From the NCBI GenBank assembly GCA_041690695.1, contig JBEPVZ010000001.1, positions 31,484 through 95,483 on the forward strand: a DNA stretch of 64,000 bases. Direction: 5' to 3'. Of this stretch, positions 33,503-44,100 are shown piece after piece. Source of the DNA: JBEPVZ01 sp041690695. Lineage in GTDB: Bacteria > Patescibacteriota > Microgenomatia > Daviesbacterales > UBA10151. The notes below the pieces were generated by a model, which was not told the origin of the DNA, ran no database searches, and saw nothing but the letters and a program-made list of their open reading frames with translations. Positions within the stretch are counted from its first letter, which is position 1. The number at the start of each line of letters is the position of its first letter. The position numbers and the translations under genes were made by a program.

Positions 33503-34915
33503 ATGCTTCGTTCAGCTGCCATAATTATTTTATTGGTACTCAGCATTTTGGTCGGTCTGATTGTTTGGAAACATCACAAGTTATCCTCTAGCTCAGTTCC
33601 GACCGGACAAACTTCAACTAACTCACCCTCCCAAGTAGCTGGTATGAACGGTTTTCCAGGGATTAGTTTAATTTATATCAACCCAACTGATATCAATCCA
33701 AATGCAAAGTCTTATCAGATGGCTGATTACGATGCTAAACGAAATCAGGTCATATTTTATCCATACGGAGAACTTAGCCCAGTCGTTAACAACGGTATCT
33801 TACTAACATATAAAGTCGACCAGGATTTTACTAACCTCAGCAGCTGGCAAACAGCTGACTTAAGTCAAATTATTAATAAAACAGCTGTCAACTTTGGTGG
33901 CGGATTTCTAGATGATGCTGATAATTATGCTTATCTGCCAGCTGGCCAAAAGACTGACAGAGCTCTCTCTAATACAGCCACGACAGTCCGAGTCAATCTG
34001 GCTAAAGAAGCTGTAAATCCAAACGATCCAAGTGCTTACGAGTCAATTGATTTAAGAAATTTGCCTGGGATTCCAGCTACAGGCGGGTTTGCTGGGGTAT
34101 TTGGTAATGGATACGCCTATTTTGCTCCAACCGTAGACACCAAGACAGGTGACTTTCATGGAATTTTCACTAGGTATAATAGTGCAAAAAATTACTCTGA
34201 TCCATCAGCTTGGGAATGGTATAACTTAAATAATATTACTAACCCTCCCGACCATGACTTAGGTGGCATGCAATCTTTATCTTACAAAGCTCCCTACGTC
34301 TACTTGATCCCATTTTTAAATGGCACTGTCGCTTCAAAAGGTCAAACAAAGCTTGCTACCAAATTAATTCGCTTTGATACAACCGCTTCTGGTGGATTTA
34401 CCTCAGCCTCTTCATACCAAGTATTTGACCTGGCAAAACTACCATTTCCGTCCTCGATTCTAGGCAAGTTAAAAGGGTTAACTGGTGGAGTGGTAGTTGG
34501 AAATCAGGTCGTCTTTGTGCCTTGGGGATCACGAGATTTAGAGCAAACCTCATCGGTGGCCTTAATTTTTGATACAACCAAGAATTTAAATGACACTAGT
34601 GCTTGGCAATATATTGATTTAACAACTATTAATTCTAAGGCTGGTGGCTATCAGTTTGGTTGGCTAGATAAAAATGGTTTTGTCTGGTTTGTGCCAACCC
34701 ATAATTACAATATCAAGCCCGCTAATCCACCATTTGTAGTTTGGAATAGTAAATTGCCATTCAATGATCCTAAATCGTGGACCTCATACCCAAGCCCTGA
34801 ACGAATCTGGTCAACGGGAGCAGCTTATGATCCAACTACCAATACCGCTTGGCTATCGCCATATGGAGCAGTCGCGGTTTTAAGTGGAAACATTACTCAA
34901 GTTCAGGAAAAATAA
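33503..34915 (+). CDS. Surface beta protein, paralog 1 of the SYQMADYD family
   Basis: A 470-aa protein with an N-terminal TM anchor (AAIIILLVLSILVGLIVW) and a long exterior beta domain. It shares with the genes at 52546 and 55301 a characteristic start SYQMADYDAKRNQVIFYPYG, repeated blocks VNFGGGFLDDADNYAYLP, GYQFGWLDKNGFVWFVPT, and the ending WSTGAAYDPTTNTAWLSPYG. Repeating aromatic-rich blade-like blocks suggest a beta-propeller. No known catalytic motif is seen. TATACT lies seven bases before the ATG. The end overlaps the convergent gene by 13 bases. Confidence 0.8.
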   Translation: MLRSAAIIILLVLSILVGLIVWKHHKLSSSSVPTGQTSTNSPSQVAGMNGFPGISLIYINPTDINPNAKSYQMADYDAKRNQVIFYPYGELSPVVNNGILLTYKVDQDFTNLSSWQTADLSQIINKTAVNFGGGFLDDADNYAYLPAGQKTDRALSNTATTVRVNLAKEAVNPNDPSAYESIDLRNLPGIPATGGFAGVFGNGYAYFAPTVDTKTGDFHGIFTRYNSAKNYSDPSAWEWYNLNNITNPPDHDLGGMQSLSYKAPYVYLIPFLNGTVASKGQTKLATKLIRFDTTASGGFTSASSYQVFDLAKLPFPSSILGKLKGLTGGVVVGNQVVFVPWGSRDLEQTSSVALIFDTTKNLNDTSAWQYIDLTTINSKAGGYQFGWLDKNGFVWFVPTHNYNIKPANPPFVVWNSKLPFNDPKSWTSYPSPERIWSTGAAYDPTTNTAWLSPYGAVAVLSGNITQVQEK

Positions 34916-35958
34916 TCTTTATCAACAATTTCGACAGATTGGTAGTTTTTTAAAGTTAATTGATCAAATTTAAAATCAAAGATCTTTAATTTATCTTTAA
35001 TCTTTTGATATTGCTCTTTAGAAATAATTCTGGGGGTAAAACCATCCATAGTTTTTTCTAAAATCCCTCGTCCAATCCAAAAGTCAACAGCTGAAGCATA
35101 GGTTGACCCTAAAGTAATCCAACGGCTAACATTATCGGGCGATAAGCCAAATGAGAAGCAAATTCCTAACCGGTTATCCTCAGTAAAATAATCACCCAAA
35201 AATTCAGCTCTAGCTTCGACATCATAATAAGCTAGTTCAATCAGTCGGGATTCAATCATCTTTTTGTCTTTATCAGCCTCCGAAAGTACGGTTAAATCAT
35301 CTTTACCATTCCAAAACACCGACCGTCGACTTCTTTTAAGTTCGAGCTCTTTTTGATCTTCAGTATATGTTTGCCATTTTTGCCACCTTTCAGGTAAAAG
35401 TTTTTCAACTTGTTCAATAATCTCTTCTTTATTACATTTATCGCCAACCCGAAAATATTTAATATTAAGATTAGCCGGTAAAGATTTCCGATAAACACTA
35501 AGTAGGGTGGAAAAAGCCTCCGAGTACTTTTCTAAAGCCTGATCTGGATAGTTATTCATTCGGGGCAAGATCATATCTTCGGAGACAAACTCAATAACTA
35601 CTCCAGGTTCATAAACAGCCAAAATAGGTGATACCCAGTCAGTTAGGAACTTCAAACTAAAAAGTTCAGCCCAGTCGGGCTCAGGATGAGATGGGTTCCA
35701 GTAATGCTTGTAGCCTCCGAAAGGAATCGTAAAATAAATTGGCTGATTCTGGTTAACCTTAGTGGTTATTTTGTCTTTGAACTCTTTAATGGTATCCGAA
35801 TGTAACTTTTGCTTTCGAAATTTTTTGCGAAATAATTTTTGAAGAATGAAGTCAACTTTGTCCCGGTCCAAGACTTTCTGATCTTCATCAGTCAAATTGT
35901 AAGGTTGAAAAGTAGTTAGAAGTTTATTTAGATAATCTTCCGGATTTAGATCAGCCAT
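34903..35958 (-). CDS. Protein with possible similarity to PvcA/Dit1 isocyanide synthases
   Basis: A 351-aa soluble protein. The middle reads IYFTIPFGGYKHYWNP, then a Pro-Asp-x-x-Glu segment (PDWAELFSLKFLTDWV), then ILAVYEPGVVIEFVSEDMIL. This order, with a PF-(x)-K motif, PDxxE helix and YxPG followed by a beta strand with acidic residues, is what I recall of the PvcA/Dit1 pyoverdine/dityrosine biosynthesis family, which makes isocyanides from tyrosine or tryptophan. The match is remote and unverified. The C-terminal part (FGLSPDNVSRWITLGSTYA and onward) looks like a separate helical region. It lies eight bases downstream of a tRNA gene. Confidence 0.45.
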   Translation of the reverse strand: MADLNPEDYLNKLLTTFQPYNLTDEDQKVLDRDKVDFILQKLFRKKFRKQKLHSDTIKEFKDKITTKVNQNQPIYFTIPFGGYKHYWNPSHPEPDWAELFSLKFLTDWVSPILAVYEPGVVIEFVSEDMILPRMNNYPDQALEKYSEAFSTLLSVYRKSLPANLNIKYFRVGDKCNKEEIIEQVEKLLPERWQKWQTYTEDQKELELKRSRRSVFWNGKDDLTVLSEADKDKKMIESRLIELAYYDVEARAEFLGDYFTEDNRLGICFSFGLSPDNVSRWITLGSTYASAVDFWIGRGILEKTMDGFTPRIISKEQYQKIKDKLKIFDFKFDQLTLKNYQSVEIVDKDYFS

Positions 35959-35965
35959 ATTTTAG

Positions 35966-36036
35966 AGCCAGAGGTAAGCTTTGAACTTACATTTTTTGAA
36001 TACAATCCAACAGTTTTACTATTAAACTACTCTGGC
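35966..36036 (-). tRNA. Atypical tRNA, probably Thr (anticodon TGT)
   Basis: Acceptor GCCAGAG/CTCTGGC and T arm GTAAG-TTCAAAG-CTTAC pair perfectly. The D loop (AATAGTA) lacks the GG pair that normally docks with the T loop. The anticodon stem has a mismatched base pair plus a G-T pair, with loop ATTGTAT giving TGT. G1-C72 and C2-G71 agree with threonine identity. It is either a divergent functional tRNA or one beginning to decay. Confidence 0.6.
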
Positions 36037-36136
36037 AATAACTGAATTATATCAAGTTCGAAGATAGAAAAGATTTATATCGTTATAGGAAAGCAAGTCA
36101 GACTTGCCTACTTCGCCCCGCTGAGCGAGACTCTTG

Positions 36137-36208
36137 AGCGGAAGAGGGGACTTGAACCCCCGACATCCTCGTTGGCAACGAGGCACTCTACCACTGAGTT
36201 ACTTCCGC
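36137..36208 (-). tRNA. tRNA-Gly (anticodon GCC)
   Basis: Complete cloverleaf: acceptor GCGGAAG/CTTCCGC, anticodon stem CCTCG/CGAGG with loop TTGCCAA, T arm with GGTTCAAGTCC and discriminator T. Seven bases separate it from tRNA-Phe. Confidence 0.95.
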
Positions 36209-36214
36209 ATACAG

Positions 36215-36287
36215 TGCCACAGGCAGGAATCGGACCCGCATAACTTGTTCTTCAGACAAGCGCCTTGACCAACTTGGCAACTGTGGC
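36215..36287 (-). tRNA. tRNA-Phe (anticodon GAA)
   Basis: Complete cloverleaf: acceptor GCCACAG/CTGTGGC, anticodon stem CTTGT/ACAAG with loop CTGAAGA, T-loop TCCGATT and discriminator A. The HNH endonuclease gene upstream runs 36 bases into it. Confidence 0.94.
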
Positions 36288-36719
36288 ATTACTAACCCTA
36301 TTATGTGTTCTTTGCCTATGACAATTAGCACAAACTAAATCACATTTAGCTATTTCTAATTTAATCTTTTCAAAGTTCGATGTATTTCGTAAAGCCATCC
36401 ACGAAATACTGTGTAATTTTTGGTCACCATCTCGATGATCAAAATCCATCACCCATGGAGGATATATTTTACCACAATCCAGGCATGGACGATTTTTAAT
36501 TTCTTCAAGCCATCGTCTTCGCTCATTTTTATAACGAGCTTTTCTTAATAAAGCAAAGGCTAATTGGCGATCATGGTTCTGGTGATAATACTTACGTCCT
36601 CTATCTTTAAAACACTCTTTACATCGTTCGTAGTATTCACCAGCACGTTCTCCACTCTTCCGTTTATAGAATTGCTCAATACTAAACTGACAATCGCATT
36701 TTGAGCAGACTTTCTGCAT
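36252..36719 (-). CDS. HNH endonuclease whose end overlaps tRNA-Phe
   Basis: A 155-aa protein. Residues about 5-42 form an N-terminal zinc module with CSKCDCQF and RCKECFKDRG. The C-terminal half is a zinc-stabilised HNH nuclease: CLDCGK, then MDFDHRDGDQK (the His of HNH), and CDLVCANCHRQRTH with the final Asn/His part. It is a complete free-standing HNH enzyme of the kind found in introns, phages and as homing genes. The last eleven codons and the stop lie inside the tRNA-Phe gene, so the sequence ATVAKLVKALV is translated from tRNA. It has probably been inserted into a tRNA array. Confidence 0.85.
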   Translation of the reverse strand: MQKVCSKCDCQFSIEQFYKRKSGERAGEYYERCKECFKDRGRKYYHQNHDRQLAFALLRKARYKNERRRWLEEIKNRPCLDCGKIYPPWVMDFDHRDGDQKLHSISWMALRNTSNFEKIKLEIAKCDLVCANCHRQRTHNRVSNATVAKLVKALV

Positions 36720-36771
36720 GTGATCTGAGGCAAATTTTACGTTTTTTCACCTAAAAAGGCAACAACCGTGC

Positions 36772-37230
36772 TTAGAAACGTTTTGGAGACCGGGTGATAA
36801 ACCAAAATAACTTTTGCCAGATATCACCAAAATAGATTATGTTAATTAAAACTAAGGTGATAACCACGATCGCTTCATAACTAATCCGGGCATAGTATGA
36901 GTTATTAAGATGAAACCATAAACTAAATTCATCAAAAGTTAATCCCAGTCCAATCCCGAATATAGCGGCCAGTTTACCCATATGTCTAGTCCTTGGTAAA
37001 ACCATTCCTAAATAGCCCGAAATCGTCAGTAAAAAGATCCCATAATTTAAGTGATGAACGTGAGTTTGGCCTAAAAATAGATATAAATCCGGTAAAATAT
37101 CAGCATCAATTAGATAAACAACCGTTCGGGATAAGATAAATGTAAACAAAAAGACCACCAAGATAATAAAGGAAACTCCCCGTTGGTGGTTAGCAATAAC
37201 ATTTGTATAAATAGTTTTTAATAAATTCAT
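36772..37230 (-). CDS. Small integral membrane protein
   Basis: A 152-aa membrane protein starting MNLLKTIY, with four to five hydrophobic segments (for example SFIILVVFLFTFILS, LNYGIFLLTISGYLGMVL, AIVVITLVLINIIYF). A conserved-looking THVHHLNYGIF sits in the second loop, and LGLTFDEFSLWF contains acidic residues in a membrane helix, so metal or proton handling is possible but speculative. I chose the ATG at 37228-37230; an in-frame start at 37302 would lie inside tRNA-Val. Family not recognised. Confidence 0.7.
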   Translation of the reverse strand: MNLLKTIYTNVIANHQRGVSFIILVVFLFTFILSRTVVYLIDADILPDLYLFLGQTHVHHLNYGIFLLTISGYLGMVLPRTRHMGKLAAIFGIGLGLTFDEFSLWFHLNNSYYARISYEAIVVITLVLINIIYFGDIWQKLFWFITRSPKRF

Positions 37231-37244
37231 AATTTTTGAAGTGG

Positions 37245-37317
37245 TGGGCACTGAGGGATTTGAACCCCCGACATCTTCAGTGTAAATGAAGCGCTCTACC
37301 AACTGAGCTAAGTGCCC
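37245..37317 (-). tRNA. tRNA-Val (anticodon TAC)
   Basis: Complete cloverleaf: acceptor GGGCACT/AGTGCCC, anticodon stem CTTCA/TGAAG with loop TTTACAC, T arm with GGTTCAAATCC and discriminator A. CCA is encoded immediately after it (37242-37244), unlike most other tRNAs in the window. Confidence 0.94.
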
Positions 37318-37464
37318 CTGAATGAGTTAATTCTATCAAACCAGTCCACGCTCAGCAATGACAAGCCCTAAAAAAAACCTAGCAATTACTTAAAAAGCAA
37401 TCCCTTGTGATGAAATTCAAAGCATACTATGATGAATTTAACCTGAAAAAAAGGCCTTATTTTC

Positions 37465-38136
37465 GTGGATAAACTCAAATTAATTACTAAAACATCTCAA
37501 TTTAAAATAGGTATGCTTGCAGCTTTGGCTGTGTTGTTAGTAGGTAGCTTAATAACTAATATCTGGTTTTGGACAGAACTAAATAAAACAAAGCAAACTT
37601 TAAGCTCAAAAAGCATTCAATCGTCTCTAAATCAGCTGATGGAAGAGCATGTTGTACTACTAGTAGAGAGTATTAAAACTACTAATAATCCAGCTGAATA
37701 TCAAGCCAATACTAAACAGCTTGAGATGAATTCAACTGCCATTTCGGAATGGATTGGTCAAGTTTATGGTGAACCCGCCCAATATTCATTTCAGACTCTC
37801 TGGAGAGCCCAAATTAATGCCTATTTACAATATACCGTCGAAACTCAAGCTAAATCCAAAGACGCCGCGAAAGAGCTCCCAATTATGACCGCCTTCCCGG
37901 CGAATCTGACAAATTGGTTTGTTAAAATTAATCCCAAAACTCATCACGATAATCTCGAGCCATTACTAAGCTCATATGTCGGAATTACTAAGACGATTAT
38001 TGACTCAACAGCGGTTTCTGATTTCACTAATATTTCAAGGCGCCAGCAAGATTTATCAAATACCATGACTCAGATTGCCAATCTAATTTACCAAGATGCT
38101 TCGATCGCGTATCCCGATAAGCTAAAAACCAAATGA
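37465..38136 (+). CDS. Membrane-anchored protein preceding the giant surface protein
   Basis: A 223-aa protein starting with GTG. An N-terminal TM segment (IGMLAALAVLLVGSLITNIWFW, residues about 14-35, split here as IGMLAALAVLL and VGSLITNIWFW) anchors a helical extracytoplasmic domain with few aromatic residues and many Gln, Lys and Thr. The helices IQSSLNQLMEEHVVLLVES and ISRRQQDLSNTMTQIANLI look like coiled coils. Family unknown. It overlaps the giant gene by four bases (ATGA) and is the first gene of a four-gene operon ending with an ABC transporter, so it probably assists that system. Confidence 0.7.
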   Translation: MDKLKLITKTSQFKIGMLAALAVLLVGSLITNIWFWTELNKTKQTLSSKSIQSSLNQLMEEHVVLLVESIKTTNNPAEYQANTKQLEMNSTAISEWIGQVYGEPAQYSFQTLWRAQINAYLQYTVETQAKSKDAAKELPIMTAFPANLTNWFVKINPKTHHDNLEPLLSSYVGITKTIIDSTAVSDFTNISRRQQDLSNTMTQIANLIYQDASIAYPDKLKTK

Positions 38137-41100
38137 AAAAATTATTAAAGAAACCAAACTTAAATTATAGTCGTCGAACTTATCTGGCTATTTTGGTCAC
38201 AGTTATCTTTTTCAGTTTAGCTGCCACGATTTGGGCAGCCATCTCCTCTAATATTGGTAACTCTTCAACCACCGCCGCCACCCAAGCCTCAACTGAGAAA
38301 CATATGGTTCGAACCTCAGAGGGAACGATGCACTCATTTGTTCAAGTTGGAACTCAAACCTCGACTTGTGGAGGAGTTGCTAAATCAGGGTTACTTTGGT
38401 TTGATTCGACAGATAATGGCGCAACTTGGGTCTGCCAATCCCAACTGTCTTCTGATACGACCAATTTAATGTATGCCTCAGCCACAGTTGACTCCTCAGA
38501 TAACGTTTACGTCGTTTACTCAGTGGCAGTGAACGGCGCCAGTGCTTCAAATGATGTCTTTTATCAAAAGCTGACTAAGGGCAGTGGAGCAACTTGGACC
38601 GTCGGAGCAGCTCAAACAGTCTTGGATGCTAGTGCCTCGACAGGTTATAGCTATGCAGTTATGGAGGTTGAAGGCACCACTAGGCTTTGGCTCGCAGCTC
38701 GCTATTTTGATGGTTCAAATTACCAAGTCACAGTTTATGATTCAAACAACCTAAACGACGCACCAACTTGGACTGTTTCGCAAGCGAGTTTAGACACCGC
38801 CGGCAACGGTACAACGACCCATTTCCCAGCTATGGTTAGATTTGGTAGTAATATCGGTATCCTCTATAATGCTCAACTGCCAACAGCAGTTATGCGCTGG
38901 CGGATTCGCAATGATTCTGACGGGTTAACCAGTTGGTCAGCCGAAAATGTGGTATCTGCCAATTTACCCACTACCCCAACTTTCAGTGCCATTTCTGATA
39001 GTGCAGGTAACGTCTATTTTGCTCAAAATAATACCACCAATGTTTTGTTTAATTATTGGAATGGCTCGACTTGGTCAGCCACGACGGTTGTCTCAGCCAC
39101 CGCCGCTAGTAATACCTTTGTGTCCTTATCAACCGATGGCACCAATGTTTGGATCTTTTATGGAGATACCAATGGCCTCTCGCCAACTTTATCCGGTTCA
39201 AGAAAGCTGGTTTATAAAAAGGGCATATTGCCTTATACCGCCACCGAGTTTGATACTAATCCAACTAATGCTGTAGCTTACCAAGATACCTTTGATAAAT
39301 ATTGGAGTTTTGTCTCGAGCGCCTATACCAACGATACAGTTGATGCCGGGGATATTGACGCCACCAATACCGTCTCAAGTGGAGCCGGTAATGATGTTCA
39401 AATGACAACCGCGATTGGTGATATCGCTTATTTCGGAAAAACTGCTAAGTTTGATGCAATTTCCTGGGCAATGACCACCAACGGAATCGGAGGAGTAATT
39501 GCCTGGGAGTATTGGAATGGTAGTAGTTGGACAGCACTTAGTTTTACAACTTCATCAGCCCCAAACTTCACGGCCAGTGGCTATGGCGCATTTACCGCCC
39601 CAGCAGATTGGGCCACCACCGCTATTAATGGGGAAGGTAGTAGTTTTTTCTATATTCGTGCTCGAACTACCACCGCCTTTACAACTACCCCGGTCGGCTT
39701 CCAAATGACCTCAATTCCATTAATTAATTGGAGTAATTTTCTACCCGCCCCAGTTTCAAATACTATTTACGGTCAATGGACTGAAAATGCTAGTTCACCA
39801 GTTAAAGTTCGAACCGGCTCGATATCAGTCACAGCCAATACCCCTAACGCCGCTTCAACAGCCAATTTAACTGGAGTTATCGGCTATTCCGCAACCAATG
39901 TAGCAACTCAACCCTCGAACTTGAGACACATGGTCAAAACATCTGATGGAACGATCCATGCTTTTATCCAATCAAGTACCGTTTCACCTTGTGGAGCCAG
40001 TACCAGCTCAAATAATGGGATGGGCGTGAACTGGATCTACTCAACTGATTCAGGCTCAACTTGGGCTTGCGGAGGGTTACTTTCAAACGACACAACTAAT
40101 TTGATGTACGCCTCAGCGACGGTTGATTCGTCCGATAATATTTATGTCGTTTATTCCAGTGCCACGGCTGGGGCTAATGCAAACTTCAAGATTTATTACC
40201 GAAAGTTGAAGAAAGGTTCGGGCTCAACCTGGACTGTAGGTTCGCAACAAACGGCTGTTGATGCTACGTCATCCCAAGGCTTTAATTACGCAACCATCGA
40301 GGTTGAAGGAACCACCCGGTTATGGCTGGCAGCTCGCTATTTTGACGGTACAAATTATCAAGTTTCAGTTTACTATTCTAACGACCAATCAGCCGCTCCA
40401 ACTTGGACCGTTTCACAAGCCACCTTAAATACCGGTAGTACTGCTTCAATTGATAATATTCCCGAGATTGTCAGATTCGGATCGAGTATTGGAGTCGTTT
40501 ATACAGCTTCAACTGTCAACATAACTCGTTGGAGATATCGCAACGATGGCGATAGCTTAACCAGTTGGGTACAGGAATCGAACGTCAGTACTGAAAACTT
40601 AGATTCAGCCGCCTTTACCGTGGTTTCAGATGGCAGTAACGTTTACTATGCTTCCAACCAATTAACAAACATATTCTTCACTTACTGGAACGGTACCGCC
40701 TGGCAGCCCACAAATACCATCTCAGCCACCGCCATCGCCGATAACTTAGTTAGTTTATCAACCGATGGCACCAATGTTTGGATCTTTTACACCGATACCA
40801 CAAACTTATCCGCCACCTTAACCGGTTCAAGAAAGATGGTTTATAAAAAAGGGGTGGCACCGTTTAATGTCGCCAACTTTGACGCCACCGCTACCGCCGT
40901 CAACTCTTATGAAGACGTCTTTGATAAATATTGGAGCTTTGTCTCGAGTGCTTATACCAATGATACTGTAGATGCAGGTGACCTTGATGCCACTAACACT
41001 GCTTCGAGTGGGGCTGGTAATGATTTGCAAATGGTCACCGGAGCTGGGGACATTGCCTACTTCAGCAAAACCGCCAAGTTTGATACCGTCGCCTGGGCCT

Positions 41101-44100
41101 TAACTACAGCAGGGGTAGGTGGACAGATTGCTTGGGAGTATTGGAACGGTAGTTCTTGGGTGTCTATTACTAAATTTTTAGGATTAACTGCTCCATCGTT
41201 TAGTGCCAGTGGTTATATCAGCTTTATTCCCCCCTCAGATTGGGCAACCACCAGCGTTAACAGTGAAGTCACACCTTACTACTACCTCCGGGCTCGAACA
41301 ATTACCGCATTTACCACCACACCAGTCGGGTTCCAGGTCACATCCATACCTCAAACTAACTGGAGTAGCTTCTTAGCCACCCCAATCTCAAATACTGTTT
41401 ATGGGATGTGGACCGAAAATGGCACATCGCCGACTCGAATTAAACTCAAAGCTCTATCCGTTACTCCAGAAACTACTGGAACAAGCACGACTAACTTGAC
41501 TAACCCCGGTGTGGTCGGTTACTCCTCAACCACTGCCGCCACCCAAGTCTCGACCCAACACCATTTGGTTCGAACCTCGGACGGGACTCTCCATGCTTTT
41601 ATTCAAGCCAGCAGTCGGTTAGCTTGTGGTGGTAGTTCAACTAATAATAACCTCGGGCTAAACTGGGTCTACTCAACTGATAACGGTGGCACATGGAACT
41701 GTGGTGGACAGTTATCAAACGATGTTAGCAACTTGGAATATGCCTCGGCTACGGTTGATTCGTCGGATAATATTTATGTCGTTTATTCAGTTATCGCCGA
41801 TGGCTCAAACGCCGCCTACAGTACTTTTTATCGAAAGTTAACCAAAGGTAGTGGTTCAACCTGGACACTCAGCGGAGCCCAAAATGCTCTTGACTCGTCG
41901 TCAGGCACAATTGCCTATACTTATTCAACGATTGAAGCTCAAGGCACAACTCGGTTATGGCTGGCCACACGCTACTTTGACGGCAATAACTATCAGGTCG
42001 CCACCTATTACTCAAGTGATATGTCGGCTACGCCGACCTGGACCGCCTCCCAAGTGCCACTTGATACCGCTTCAGGTAGCGTCTCTGACCACTACCCGGC
42101 CTTAGTCCGATTTGGTTCAAGTATTGGCGTGATTTATAGCGCTCAATTCCCTGCAGCTCAACAACGCTGGCGGTACCGCAACGACTCAGATGGCTTAACA
42201 ACCTGGTCTCAAGAAGGGGTAGTCAGTACCGAAAACATGGCCAATGCCACATTTACCGCCGTTGGAGATACCAACGGTAACGTCTACTATGCCTCAAATA
42301 GCACGACCAATATCTTCTTTTCTTATTGGAATGGGACCGTCTGGTCAAACCCAACCACGGTCAGCGCCACAGCAGCCTCAGTGGCTTTTGTTGGACTATC
42401 AACCGATGGCTATAACGTTTGGGTGACTTATGGAGACACCAATGGCGTCTCAGCATCTTTGCCAGGATCAAGAAAGTTAGTCTACAAAAAGGGTATTCCG
42501 CCTTACACCGCCACCGAATTTGATGCTGCCAGCACTAATACCATCGCCAGCGAAGACGTCTTTGATAAATATTGGAGCTTTGTTTCCAGTGCTTATACCG
42601 ATAACACCACCGGCGCCAGCAACGTCACCGCCTCAGACACCCAAATGGTAACCGGAGTGGGTGATATCGCTTATTTCGGAAAACTGGCCAAATTCGATAC
42701 CGTCGCTTGGGCGTTATCGACGAATGGCACCTCGGGAATTGTGACTTGGGAGTATTGGAACGGTAGTGCCTGGGTCGGGTTGACTGATTTCCAAGGATTT
42801 TCGGCCCCATCATTTACCTCCGCGGGCTACGTCACCTTTATTCCACCATCGGATTGGGCAACCACCAAAGTTAATAGTGAAAGTACTGCCTATTATTATC
42901 TTCGAGCTCGGACTACCACCGCCTTTGGCACCCCTCCAGTTGGGTTACAGATGATGAGCATGCCGTTAATTAGTTGGGGCGGAGTGTTAGCTGCGCCGGT
43001 GTCTAATACTATTTATGGTTTATGGAACGAGAACGGTAATGCCCCTGTTCGAGTCAGAAGCGGTTCATTTACAATTTCCGCTACCACCCCAAATACCGCC
43101 AGTGCCGCCAATCTATTACCATCAGTTGCTTCAGCAACTCTTTACTCTTCAACCACCACCGCTACTCAGCCATCAACTGAGCGTCACATCGTTCAAACTT
43201 CGGACGGAACTCTCCACACCTTTATCCAAGCTGGCAATAGTAGCCCTTGTGGTAACTCAACAAGTTCGACTAACGTTGGTAACACTCCTGGACTTGATTG
43301 GCTATATTCAACCGATTCTGGCCAAAATTGGAGCTGCGGAGGACAATTATCAAATGATATTGCTAGCCTGGTCTACGCCTCAGCGACCGTTGATTCAGCC
43401 GATAATATTTATGTTGTTTACTCAATGGCAGTTAATGGTTCTAATGCTGCGGCAGATGTTTACTATCGAAAGTTAACTAAAGGTAGTGGGTCAACTTGGA
43501 CTCTAGGATCATCCCAAACCGTTTTAGATGCAAGTGCCACTCAGGGCTATAGTTATGCCACAATCGAAGCCGAAGGAACTAATCGATTATGGCTTGCTGT
43601 TCGTTATTTCGATAACGTCAACTATCAAGTCTCAGTTTATTATTCAAACGACCTGTCTGACACTCCAACTTGGACAGCATCTCAAACGACTTTAGATACA
43701 GCTGGAAATGCTGCGACTAGTCACTATCCGGCATTGGTTAGATTTGGTAGTAATATTGGAGTCATTTACAACGAGCAAGCCACCAGTAATATGCGTTGGC
43801 GATATCGGGCTGATTCAGATGGAGTGACTAGCTGGAATAGTGAAGCAACTGTTTCATCAACCAATCCCGTTAGCCCAACTTTTTCGGCCGCTGGTAATAC
43901 CTCCTCAAGTAATGTTTATGTGGCGATGAATGTAGGTACTAATGTTATCTTTACGGCCTGGACGGGAGCAGCGTGGTCAGCGAATGCCACCGTTTCATCA
44001 CTCGCCGCAAGTGCAGCCTTTGTATCCGTCTCAACCGTCGGCTCAAACGTTGAGGTTTATTATGGCGATACGACCGGTTTGTCAGGGACTTTATCAGGCT

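Noticed and set aside
36094..36108. Palindrome GCAAGTC-A-GACTTGC between tRNA genes
   Set aside because: Seven-base arms with no T run; could be processing-related but gives nothing supportable.
12600..36131. A 17-base near-match (CCCGCTRAGCGAGACTC) between about 12603-12620 (minus) and 36115-36131 (plus)
   Set aside because: With one mismatch over 17 bases, several such pairs are expected by chance in 64 kb; the flanks do not match.
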